A stretch of 11,290 bases of DNA from CAYMUC01 sp964471865 (GTDB lineage: Bacteria > Actinomycetota > Acidimicrobiia > Acidimicrobiales > Ilumatobacteraceae). Position numbers and translations under genes: made by a program. Below, one piece after another: positions 1 to 7,016 of this stretch (position 1 is the first letter of the stretch; each line of letters starts with the position of its first letter). The notes under the pieces were generated by a model that did not search any database, was not told the origin of the DNA, and saw only the letters and a program-made list of their open reading frames with translations. The DNA lies in assembly GCA_964471865.1 (NCBI GenBank), contig CAYYHU010000050.1, forward strand, positions 1-11,290, in the 5' to 3' direction.

Positions 1-1056
1 ATCGAACTCGACCCGCCGGGTCCGGGTGAGGTCCTCGTCAAGATGTCCGCTTCGGGTATGTGCCACAGCGATGAGCACCTCGTGACGGGCGACTTGCCGT
101 TCGCTTTGCCCATCATCGGCGGGCACGAAGGCGCCGGAGTCGTGGAACAGGTCGGACCGGGCGTGTCCTGGTTGGCGCCGGGTGATCACGTCGTGTTCGG
201 CTTCATCCCGTCATGTGGTCGCTGCCCCTCGTGTTCGACGGGTCACCAGAACCTGTGTGATCTCGGTGCGGTCATGGGTCTCGGTATGCAGATCACCGAT
301 GGAACCTCGCGCCACCATGCCGGCGACAAGGACCTGTCGCTCATGTGTTTGTTGGGAACGTTCTCGCATCACACGGTGGTCAACGAGGCGTCGTGCATCA
401 AGATCGAACCCGATATCCCCCTCGACAAAGCCTGTCTGCTCGGCTGTGGTGTCGTGACGGGCTGGGGTTCAGCGGTGTACGCGGCCGAGGTCGAACCCGG
501 TGACACGGTGGCCGTGGTCGGTGTGGGCGGTATCGGCGCCAACGCGATCCAGGGTGCGCGTCTCGCGGGTGCCAAGCGGATCGTGGCGATCGATCCCGTC
601 GAGTTCAAGCGGGAAAAGGCGATGGAGTTCGGAGCCACCCACACGGCCTCGTCGATGGCAGAAGCCCTGCCGTTGCTGCAGGAGGTCACCTGGGGAACGA
701 TGGCCAACAAGGTCATCATGACGATGGGTGTCGGATCCGGTTCGGTGATGGCCGAGGCTCTCGCACTCACCGCCAAGCGCGGTCGGGTCGTGGTGACCAA
801 CATCCATCCGGCCCTCGAGATGTCGGCCAACATGAGCCTGTTGGATCTGACGCTCATGGAGAAGCAGGTCGTCGGGTCGCTGTTCGGATCGGGCAACCCC
901 CGTGCCGATATCCCCAAACTTCTGGGGCTCTATCGCGAAGGCCAGTTGGATCTCGACGGTCTCGTGACTCGCACCTATCCCCTCGAGGGGATCAACGATG
1001 GATACGACGCGATGCGAGCCGGGGAGAACATCCGCGGCGTTCTCGTCTACGACTGA
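1..1056 (+). CDS. NDMA-dependent zinc alcohol dehydrogenase, 5' end cut by window edge
   Basis: The reading frame is open from base 1, and about 20 N-terminal residues lie outside the window; 351 codons are visible and the family is about 370 residues. The protein is a class III-like zinc medium-chain dehydrogenase that oxidises alcohols with NAD. Numbering from base 1, catalytic zinc ligands are visible in GMCHSD (Cys21) and GGHEGAG (His42). A structural zinc site of four cysteines follows in the stretch CGRCPSCSTGHQNLC. The Rossmann nucleotide-binding motif VVGVGGIGANAIQ lies near codons 165-180. The overall pattern (GHQNLCDLGA, TRTYPL, ending VYD) matches the NDMA-dependent Rxyl_3153-type family. 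From family knowledge, such enzymes hold NAD tightly and are linked to mycofactocin as electron carrier; no mycofactocin gene is visible here. A MoxR ATPase gene follows 54 bp downstream on the same strand. Confidence 0.92.
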   Translation: MELDPPGPGEVLVKMSASGMCHSDEHLVTGDLPFALPIIGGHEGAGVVEQVGPGVSWLAPGDHVVFGFIPSCGRCPSCSTGHQNLCDLGAVMGLGMQITDGTSRHHAGDKDLSLMCLLGTFSHHTVVNEASCIKIEPDIPLDKACLLGCGVVTGWGSAVYAAEVEPGDTVAVVGVGGIGANAIQGARLAGAKRIVAIDPVEFKREKAMEFGATHTASSMAEALPLLQEVTWGTMANKVIMTMGVGSGSVMAEALALTAKRGRVVVTNIHPALEMSANMSLLDLTLMEKQVVGSLFGSGNPRADIPKLLGLYREGQLDLDGLVTRTYPLEGINDGYDAMRAGENIRGVLVYD

Positions 1057-1097
1057 GCCCGAGGTGCATGCCAGGACAGACCGGTCCGGTCGGGACT

Positions 1098-1103
1098 GAG
1101 GGA
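1098..1103 (+). promoter_or_regulatory. Ribosome binding site of the moxR-type gene
   Basis: GAGGGA sits 7 nt before the ATG at 1111. It is the clearest Shine-Dalgarno-like site in the window and supports that start. No TAnnnT box lies just upstream, unlike the stand-alone genes of this window, which fits translation from a longer transcript shared with the dehydrogenase. Confidence 0.55.
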
Positions 1104-1110
1104 CTCGAGG

Positions 1111-2052
1111 ATGAACTCGGGTGATCTCGTCGCGCGCCTCGAGCGTGAAGTGGTGGGACGCCGACGAGAACTCGAACTCGTCGTCGCCGCCATCGAGGCG
1201 CGTCGGCATGTCCTGATCGAAGGTCCTCCCGGAACGGGAAAGAGCACCCTGTTGCGAGCTGTCGCGCAGGGTCTCGGAATCGGATTCGAACTCGTCGAAG
1301 GCAACGCCGAACTCACCCCTGCGCGCCTCGTGGGGACCTTCGATCCGGCCCGTGTCCTCGCTCAGGGCTACGACCCCGAGGTATTCGTTGATGGACCTCT
1401 GCTCGCCGCCATGCGACAGGGCTCATTGCTCTATGTCGAAGAGATCAACCGGATCCCCGAAGAGACCCTCAACGTTCTGATCACCGTCATGAGCGAAGGC
1501 GAAGTGCACATTCCTCGCCTCGGAGTCGTCGCCGCTGCGGACGGGTTCCGTCTCGTGGCAGCCATGAACCCTTTCGATGCCATCGGCACGGCGCGGATCT
1601 CGTCGGCGGTCTATGACCGGGTGTGTCGTCTCTCGGTGGGATATCAGTCGGCCTCGGAGGAATGCGAGATCGTCGAACGAGCGGTAGGAGACCGCCTCGC
1701 CGGGGTCGCCGTGGATGGCCGCTGGTTGGAATGCGCAGTGGAACTCGTTCGACGAACCCGCTCGCATCCCGAGATCCGAGTTGGGTCCTCGGTCCGAGGA
1801 GCGATCGACATGGCCGCAGTCGCAGCCTCTCTCGCCGATCTTCGCAACCGCGCCGTCGAAAGCCCCGAGGTGTGTCTCGACGCCGCGCTCGTCGCGTTGT
1901 CGGGACGGATTCGGCTTCATGAAGGGTCGGTGAGAACGCCCGAGGAGATCGTCACCGAGTTGTGGAGGGACGTGTTCTCGGCCCCACCGACCGAGGGTGA
2001 CGACCCATCTCGGTCCGAAAGCGACGGGTCGGGAAAAGTCCAGGCCCCCTAG
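1111..2052 (+). CDS. MoxR-type AAA+ ATPase
   Basis: This 313-residue protein has the layout of a MoxR-family AAA+ ATPase, a cytosolic ATP-driven chaperone that usually works with a VWA partner. Visible motifs are Walker A GPPGTGKST at residues 38-46, Walker B LLYVEEIN at 106-113, sensor 1 VAAMNP at 149-154, and the conserved ISSAVYDRV segment at 163-171 that carries the candidate arginine finger. The C-terminal 130 residues fit the helical lid domain. The last 20 residues are polar and acidic. The start at 1111 has a good ribosome binding site. The gene is followed after 50 bp by a VWA gene, the classic MoxR/VWA (CoxD/CoxE-like) pairing. Its client is not known; the upstream alcohol dehydrogenase is the obvious candidate by position only. 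A magnesium-chelatase-like subunit is a less likely alternative, because the other chelatase subunits are absent here. Confidence 0.9.
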   Translation: MNSGDLVARLEREVVGRRRELELVVAAIEARRHVLIEGPPGTGKSTLLRAVAQGLGIGFELVEGNAELTPARLVGTFDPARVLAQGYDPEVFVDGPLLAAMRQGSLLYVEEINRIPEETLNVLITVMSEGEVHIPRLGVVAAADGFRLVAAMNPFDAIGTARISSAVYDRVCRLSVGYQSASEECEIVERAVGDRLAGVAVDGRWLECAVELVRRTRSHPEIRVGSSVRGAIDMAAVAASLADLRNRAVESPEVCLDAALVALSGRIRLHEGSVRTPEEIVTELWRDVFSAPPTEGDDPSRSESDGSGKVQAP

Positions 2053-2102
2053 GGGCCGATCCACTTCCGGTCGTTCGGGAAGGGGCAGCAGCAGCCGAGG
2101 CG

Positions 2103-2999
2103 GTGGCCGAAGCCTCCAAACGCACGCGGTCGCGACGCGAACTGGCGCGATACGAACGCTTCGAGGAGATCTCCCCCGAGGTCGGTGAGATCGACGAGGA
2201 TGCCCTGGACGAGGCATTCGCCGAGGACCCCGATGGGATCCTGGCTGTGTTGGCGGACGCCGCCTCAGCCACCGATCCCGCCCTCGCCGCGCAGGCCCGA
2301 CGGATCGCCGCTCGAATCGTGGTGGATCTCGCCCGTCGGGGACCCGCCGCGGGACGCGGTATCGGGCGCCTTGCGACGACCCGCTTCGTCGGTGACGCCG
2401 ATATCGATCTCGACGCGTCGATCGATGCAGTGCTTCTGGCTCACAGCACCGGTTCGGCTGTGGATCCCCATGAGTTACGGGAACGTCGATGGATCCGACC
2501 CGATACCGCAGTCTGTTTGTGTCTGGATCGCAGCGGTTCGATGGGAGGGGCACCGTTGGCGGCCTCGGCCTTGGCAGCCGCTGCGGTGATGGTTCGAGCG
2601 CCCGGAGAGGTCACGGTCATGGCGTTTTCGTCGGAGGTGATCGTGTTGCACACCCCCGAGTCACCGCGTCCCATCGCCGATGTCGTGCTCGACGTTCTGG
2701 CGTTGCGCGGTCATGGCACCACCGACGTCGCCGGGGTCCTCGCCACCGCGCATCGGAGTCTGGCGCAGTCGCATGCCACTCGCCGTGTCACCGTGCTGAT
2801 GTCGGATTGCCGGGCCACGGTGCCAGGAGATGTCCTGAGAGCCGCCCGGGCTCTGGATGAACTCGCCATTCTCGCTCCCGCCGATGATGCGACCGAGGCT
2901 GTCGATCTGGCTCGCATCGCCGGGGCCCGGCTGGCACTGCACGACTCGAACGAACCGTCTCGTCTCGCGCCGGCTCTCTCCACCCTGCTCGAAAGGTGA
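2103..2999 (+). CDS. VWA domain protein, partner of the MoxR ATPase (CoxE/BchD-like)
   Basis: This 298-residue protein starts at GTG 2103, the only ATG, GTG or TTG in frame since the upstream stop at 1998-2000. A G-rich ribosome-binding candidate (2078-2085) lies rather far upstream, so the exact start is uncertain. The N-terminal half is Arg-rich, then acidic and Ala-rich helical (residues 1-80). A linker follows with DIDLDASIDAVL at about 100-111. The C-terminal VWA domain spans about 133-298 and carries an intact MIDAS metal site: D142-x-S144-x-S146 in DRSGSM, Thr206 in GTTD, and Asp235 in MSDC. From family knowledge, VWA proteins of this type bind the MoxR hexamer and contact the client enzyme through the MIDAS metal. 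No signal peptide or membrane segment is seen, so it is probably cytosolic. It converges tail to tail with the LCP gene, 32 bp away. Confidence 0.85.
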   Translation: MAEASKRTRSRRELARYERFEEISPEVGEIDEDALDEAFAEDPDGILAVLADAASATDPALAAQARRIAARIVVDLARRGPAAGRGIGRLATTRFVGDADIDLDASIDAVLLAHSTGSAVDPHELRERRWIRPDTAVCLCLDRSGSMGGAPLAASALAAAAVMVRAPGEVTVMAFSSEVIVLHTPESPRPIADVVLDVLALRGHGTTDVAGVLATAHRSLAQSHATRRVTVLMSDCRATVPGDVLRAARALDELAILAPADDATEAVDLARIAGARLALHDSNEPSRLAPALSTLLER

Positions 3000-3031
3000 T
3001 CTGCGGCCCGCGTCGCGGCTCTAACGAACCC

Positions 3032-4336
3032 TCACCGACATTCGGGATCGTCGATGGGAACGAGGCCGTAGCGAGTTTGTTGGGGATCGACTGAGGGCAC
3101 CGTGGTCGCAGTCTCGTCGGGGTCGGCTTGGGCTGCGGTGGTGGTCGGGGCGCTCGATGGGTTCGAGTCGGGTGTGGTGGCTGGGGTGTCGGTGGCGGCG
3201 ACTTGTTCGACAGTGGTTCCCAAGCGGGCCTCGCCTCGGAACAACGCCAGAATCTGTTGCATCGAATCCGACCGCAGTCGGGGTTCGAGAACTGCGTTAC
3301 CGCCGATCTCGGTGGCTCGCCATTCGACGGTGTAGGTGCCGATCGCATCGGGATCGAGGTCTCGCATGGCCTGGCCGAGGGCCAGGATCGCTTGGGGGTT
3401 GGTTCCATCGTCGGTCACGACGTAGTCGATCGCCGCGTTGAGCAGGCTCCAGGCGACCCGAGGGTCAGAGATCCCCCGGTCGAAGGCTCGCTGCACGGCT
3501 CGGCGCAGAAAGTCCTGTTGGCGCGAGATCCGCCCGAGATCTGCTGTGGGATCGGTGGTCCAGGTCCCGTCGGACCCGAGGACTTGATATTTGCGGCTGC
3601 GGACGTAGTCGAGAGCTTCGTCGGGCCCCAAGAGGTAGCACCCCGGTCCGGGCACGGTGAAGCCGGTACCGGGATCGCGAACGGCTGAATCGAACGACAC
3701 TCGAACCCCGCCCACGGCGTCGACGATCGCCTTGAACGCGCAGAAGTCGACGCTGAGAAGATGATCGATGGCGATTCCGAAGGTCTGCTCGATGGTCACC
3801 ACCAACCGGCTCGGGTCTTCACCGCGCCAGGCCGTGTTGATACGCCCCTCCCGGCTCGAGGTGCCGATGCGCACCCAGAGATCCCGGGGGAACGACAACA
3901 CTGCGGCCTGGTTCGAGGAAGGATCGACGCGTACGACCATGATCGTGTCGGTGCGTTCACCCAGAGCGCTTCGGTCTCCGATATCGGCGTCCGCGACCTG
4001 ACCGTCAGCTACGCAATCACCGTTGTCCACGCCGGTGATCAACCAGTTCTGCGCGTCTGGATCGACGACGGGGAGATCAGGAAGCGGATCGGCGCTCGGG
4101 GGTAACGCCGCGTCCTGGTCGAGTTCGGCCCCCGGGACCACGGTGGTCGTCACGGCGGGATCGACCAGGGCGGTGTCAGCGGTGCGATCGATCGTGACGA
4201 CACGGCGATCGTCGATACGGTTCGAGGCGGTGGCCACCAGCGTCGCTCCGGCGAAACACGCCACGACCACGACGGTGTTGAACCCGAGAACGAGACGCTG
4301 GGGCCAGGTTCGTCGCCGCCAGGACCGTCGCCTCAT
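3032..4336 (-). CDS. LytR-CpsA-Psr (LCP) family cell-wall glycopolymer ligase
   Basis: This 434-residue protein is anchored in the membrane and faces outward. It has an Arg-rich cytosolic start (residues 1-14), one hydrophobic segment at about 15-36, a low-complexity linker to about 95, and an LCP catalytic domain at about 98-300. Motifs in the catalytic domain include ITGVDNGD (100-107), ERTDTIMVVRVD (127-138), SFPRDLWV (148-155) and DYVRSRK (243-249); these hold the conserved Arg and Asp residues that bind the polyprenyl-phosphate substrate. A Thr/Pro/Ser-rich tail begins near 370 and the protein ends in a short motif finishing DDPECR. LCP enzymes transfer secondary wall polymers from a lipid carrier to peptidoglycan; the polymer here is unknown. 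Cys108, Cys199, Cys233 and Cys433 are extracytoplasmic and could form disulfides. The ATG lies only 4 bp after the valS stop, so the two genes are probably co-transcribed. Confidence 0.9.
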   Translation of the reverse strand: MRRRSWRRRTWPQRLVLGFNTVVVVACFAGATLVATASNRIDDRRVVTIDRTADTALVDPAVTTTVVPGAELDQDAALPPSADPLPDLPVVDPDAQNWLITGVDNGDCVADGQVADADIGDRSALGERTDTIMVVRVDPSSNQAAVLSFPRDLWVRIGTSSREGRINTAWRGEDPSRLVVTIEQTFGIAIDHLLSVDFCAFKAIVDAVGGVRVSFDSAVRDPGTGFTVPGPGCYLLGPDEALDYVRSRKYQVLGSDGTWTTDPTADLGRISRQQDFLRRAVQRAFDRGISDPRVAWSLLNAAIDYVVTDDGTNPQAILALGQAMRDLDPDAIGTYTVEWRATEIGGNAVLEPRLRSDSMQQILALFRGEARLGTTVEQVAATDTPATTPDSNPSSAPTTTAAQADPDETATTVPSVDPQQTRYGLVPIDDPECR

Positions 4337-4340
4337 GGGG

Positions 4341-6932
4341 TCAGGACTCTACTGAGGCGGTGCTCTCGATCGGATTCAGTACCACCGAGCACACGAGTTC
4401 GTCACCCTCGACCAACTCGTGGTTCTCGATGCCGCCAGCATCGGCGAGATCCGCCATCGCGGTCGCGAGATGGTCCAGGCTCGCTCGCGGGCCTGTGACC
4501 GTCAAGGTCTTCACCCCATGACGCTGAGACACCTTGGCCTCGGTCTTGGTGCGGCGAATTCGCGCCAGGACCTCACAGACCGAATCGAGAAGTTCTGAAC
4601 TCGTTCCATCGATCGCGGTTCCCACGTCCGAGGGAGTCGGCCAGGTGGCAGCGTGAACCGATCCGTCACGCCACCAACTCCAGACCTCGGCGGTGGCGAA
4701 TGGAAGGAATGGGGCCATCAACCGCTGCAGTGCGTCGAGAGCGGCTCCCAGCGCCGCGAGTGCCGATGCCGCCGGTCCGTCGCCCTGGGATCCATAGGCT
4801 CGGCCCTTGACGAGTTCGACATAGTCGTCACAGAACCACCAAAACGTCGCCTCGGTGCGTTCCAGAGCCCGCGCATAGTCGAAGGCTTCGAAGGCTTCGG
4901 TCGCCTCGGTGATCGTGCTCGCGAGCCGGGCAAGCATCGCTTGGTCGACGGCCTCGGTCACGACGGCACCGAGGTCGTCGTGAGGAACCGGATCCCCGAT
5001 CGAAAGCAGGAACCGGGTCACGTTGAGCAACTTGGTGGCCAACTTGCGGCCGACTTTCATCTCGTTTTCGCTGAACGCCGTATCGATACCGGGCCGGGCC
5101 GAGGCCGCCCAATATCGCACCGCATCGGATCCATAGCGGTCGAACAGATCGATGGGAGTGACCACGTTGCCCTTCGACTTGGACATCTTCTTGCGATCGG
5201 GATCGAGAATCCAGCCCGACAACGTCGCATGACGCCACGGGGCGACGTCATGGGCGAAATGCGATCGCACCACGGTCGAAAACAGCCATGTTCGGATGAT
5301 GTCGTGGCCCTGGGGGCGTACATCCATCGGATACACCCGGGAGAAAAGATCGGGATCGTCGCCGTAACGACCAGCGATCTGAGGGGTCAACGATGACGTC
5401 GCCCAGGTATCCATGACGTCAGGATCACCCGTGAATCCTCCGGGGACATCTCGCTGGTCCGCGGTGTAGCCCTCGGGGGTATCGGTCGACGGGTCGATGG
5501 GGAGGCGGTCGCGAGCTGGAGCCAGGGGAGTGTCGTAGCGGGGTTGGCCCTCGGCGTCGAGGGGGTACCAGAGCGGAATCGGAACACCGAAGTAGCGCTG
5601 ACGACTGATCAGCCAGTCGCCGTTGAGGCCCTCGACCCAGTCCTCGTAGCGGTGACGCATATGCGCGGGATGCCAGGTCATCTGTTGGCCTCGGTTCACG
5701 AGGTCCCGGCGCAGGTCGGTATCACGGCCACCGTTGCGGATGTACCACTGGCGCGACGTCACGATCTCGAGAGGTCGATCACCCTTTTCGAAGAACTTGA
5801 CGGGATGGCTGATCGGGCGCGGTTCGCCCAACATTTCGGCGGATTCGGCCAACTGTTCGACCACGGACTTCTGGGCCTGCTTGACCGTCAGCCCGGCAAT
5901 CCGACCATACGCCTCGAGTCCGGCTGCGGAGTCGAGACCGACGGGAGCGTCAGCGAGGATGCGACCGTCGCGTCCGATGATCGGCCGGGTGGGGAGATCG
6001 AGTTCCCTCCACCAGATGACGTCGGTGAGATCACCGAATGTACAGATCATGGCGATGCCCGTTCCCTTATCGGGCTGGGCGAGGGGATGAGCACAGACCG
6101 GAACCTCGACGCCGTAGAGAGGCGTGCACACCGTGGTGCCTACGAGAGCCTGGTACCGCTCATCGGAGGGGTGGCAGACCAACGCCACACAGGCTGCGAG
6201 CAACTCGGGACGGGTGGTGTCGATCTCGATATCGCCGGCTCCGTCGCTGCGATGAAACGCGAGACGGTGATACGCACCGGGTCGCTCTCGGTCCTCGAGT
6301 TCGGCCTGGGCGACGGCGGTACGGAAATCGACGTCCCACAACGTGGGCGCCTCGGCGCTGTAGGCCTGGCCGGCGCTGAGATTGTCGAGGAACATCGCCT
6401 GGGACACCCGCCGCGTACGGTCCTCGATCGTGGTGTAGAGCAGACGCCAATCCACGGACAGTCCCAGACGGCGGAACAGATCCTCGAAGACTTGTTCGTC
6501 TTGGGCGGTCAACTCCTCGCACAACTCGATGAAGTTCGGTCGTGAGATCGGAATCGGTTGATGGTCCTTGGGGGGATCACCGCGAAACGGGGGTACGAAG
6601 CCTTCCTGGTAGGCGACATGGGGGTCGCAACGCACCCCGAAGTAGTTCTGGACGCGCCGTTCGGTGGGCAGACCGTTGTCGTCCCAGCCCATCGGATAGA
6701 ACACGGCCTTGCCGCGCATCCGCCAGAACCGAGCGAGCGTGTCGGTATGGGTATACGAGAACACATGGCCCATATGCAGCGAACCCGACACCGTCGGGGG
6801 AGGGGTGTCGATCGCGAAGACTCGTTCACGGGGTGCGGTGTCATCGAAGTGGTAGACGCCTTCGCGCTCCCAGGCCGCGATCCATCCCGCCTCGATACCG
6901 TCCAATGAGGGTTTGTCGGGGACCGTTGCCAT
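4341..6932 (-). CDS. valS: Valyl-tRNA synthetase, archaeal-like type
   Basis: This class I synthetase of 863 residues charges tRNA-Val with valine. The HIGH signature is HMGH at 53-56 in PPPTVSGSLHMGH. The motif GWDDNGLPTE at 82-91 identifies the valine enzyme of the archaeal/rickettsial type; the usual bacterial form has GTDHAGIATQ there. The editing domain carries TTRPE at 239-243 and a GTGIAMICTFGD motif. KMSKS is at 582-586, followed by an anticodon-binding helical domain. The end shows no long C-terminal coiled-coil arm of the kind bacterial ValRS carries, again like the archaeal form. The start is placed at ATG 6932 because a -10 box lies 8 nt upstream and an earlier in-frame ATG at 7025 would overlap cysS and add a non-conserved Arg-rich tail. 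The gene is divergent from cysS, and the LCP gene follows 4 bp after its stop. Confidence 0.95.
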   Translation of the reverse strand: MATVPDKPSLDGIEAGWIAAWEREGVYHFDDTAPRERVFAIDTPPPTVSGSLHMGHVFSYTHTDTLARFWRMRGKAVFYPMGWDDNGLPTERRVQNYFGVRCDPHVAYQEGFVPPFRGDPPKDHQPIPISRPNFIELCEELTAQDEQVFEDLFRRLGLSVDWRLLYTTIEDRTRRVSQAMFLDNLSAGQAYSAEAPTLWDVDFRTAVAQAELEDRERPGAYHRLAFHRSDGAGDIEIDTTRPELLAACVALVCHPSDERYQALVGTTVCTPLYGVEVPVCAHPLAQPDKGTGIAMICTFGDLTDVIWWRELDLPTRPIIGRDGRILADAPVGLDSAAGLEAYGRIAGLTVKQAQKSVVEQLAESAEMLGEPRPISHPVKFFEKGDRPLEIVTSRQWYIRNGGRDTDLRRDLVNRGQQMTWHPAHMRHRYEDWVEGLNGDWLISRQRYFGVPIPLWYPLDAEGQPRYDTPLAPARDRLPIDPSTDTPEGYTADQRDVPGGFTGDPDVMDTWATSSLTPQIAGRYGDDPDLFSRVYPMDVRPQGHDIIRTWLFSTVVRSHFAHDVAPWRHATLSGWILDPDRKKMSKSKGNVVTPIDLFDRYGSDAVRYWAASARPGIDTAFSENEMKVGRKLATKLLNVTRFLLSIGDPVPHDDLGAVVTEAVDQAMLARLASTITEATEAFEAFDYARALERTEATFWWFCDDYVELVKGRAYGSQGDGPAASALAALGAALDALQRLMAPFLPFATAEVWSWWRDGSVHAATWPTPSDVGTAIDGTSSELLDSVCEVLARIRRTKTEAKVSQRHGVKTLTVTGPRASLDHLATAMADLADAGGIENHELVEGDELVCSVVLNPIESTASVES
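4346..4351 (-). promoter_or_regulatory. TAGAGT -10-like box before the LCP gene
   Basis: On the minus strand TAGAGT stands 9 nt before the LCP start codon, inside the last codons of valS. It fits the leaderless spacing seen at other genes of this window and could give an internal start. It is the weakest member of the set, because the sequence is also coding and the gene is so close to valS that read-through would suffice. Confidence 0.3.
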
Positions 6933-6940
6933 AGATCCCC

Positions 6941-6946
6941 AGGCTA
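6941..6946 (-). promoter_or_regulatory. valS -10 box (leaderless type)
   Basis: Reading the minus strand, TAGCCT is followed by 8 nt (GGGGATCT) and the ATG of valS. This spacing puts the transcription start at or next to the start codon, as in leaderless actinobacterial mRNAs. I see no convincing -35 box. A GGGGAT ribosome site in the same 8 nt is an alternative reading. Confidence 0.5.
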
Positions 6947-6977
6947 CGCGGCGTCTATGGCGCGAACGCAGTCCGTT

Positions 6978-6989
6978 CCGGGATCCCGG
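6978..6989. repeat. 12-bp perfect palindrome between the divergent synthetase promoters
   Basis: CCGGGATCCCGG reads identically on both strands and lies between the outward-facing -10 boxes of valS and cysS, covering about -35 to -20 relative to cysS. It could be an operator for both genes, but perfect 12-bp palindromes also arise by chance every few kilobases in GC-rich DNA. Confidence 0.35.
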
Positions 6990-7001
6990 GGTGGCGGACC
7001 C

Positions 7002-7007
7002 TAGGCT
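7002..7007 (+). promoter_or_regulatory. cysS -10 box (leaderless type)
   Basis: TAGGCT is followed by 9 nt and the ATG at 7017. No Shine-Dalgarno sequence is visible in those 9 nt, which supports a leaderless start and also leaves no room for a T-box leader. No clear -35 box is visible. Confidence 0.5.
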
Positions 7008-7016
7008 CGGATCTCG

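Noticed and set aside
1079..1091. GACCGG-T-CCGGTC inverted repeat between the dehydrogenase and moxR
   Set aside because: With a single-base centre it cannot form an RNA hairpin terminator, and it is equally a CCGGT tandem duplication in GC-rich DNA; not enough to call an operator.
469..1209. Minus-strand open frame of 246 codons opposite the dehydrogenase
   Set aside because: It is antisense to the zinc dehydrogenase, His/Arg-rich and without motifs.
1423..2553. Long minus-strand open frame (376 codons) opposite the moxR and VWA genes
   Set aside because: It runs across two well-supported genes, is Arg/Pro-rich without motifs, and is the kind of shadow frame that GC-rich coding DNA produces.
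5544..6545. Plus-strand open frame of 333 codons opposite valS
   Set aside because: It is fully antisense to conserved valS motifs, has no family signature and no promoter; a shadow frame.
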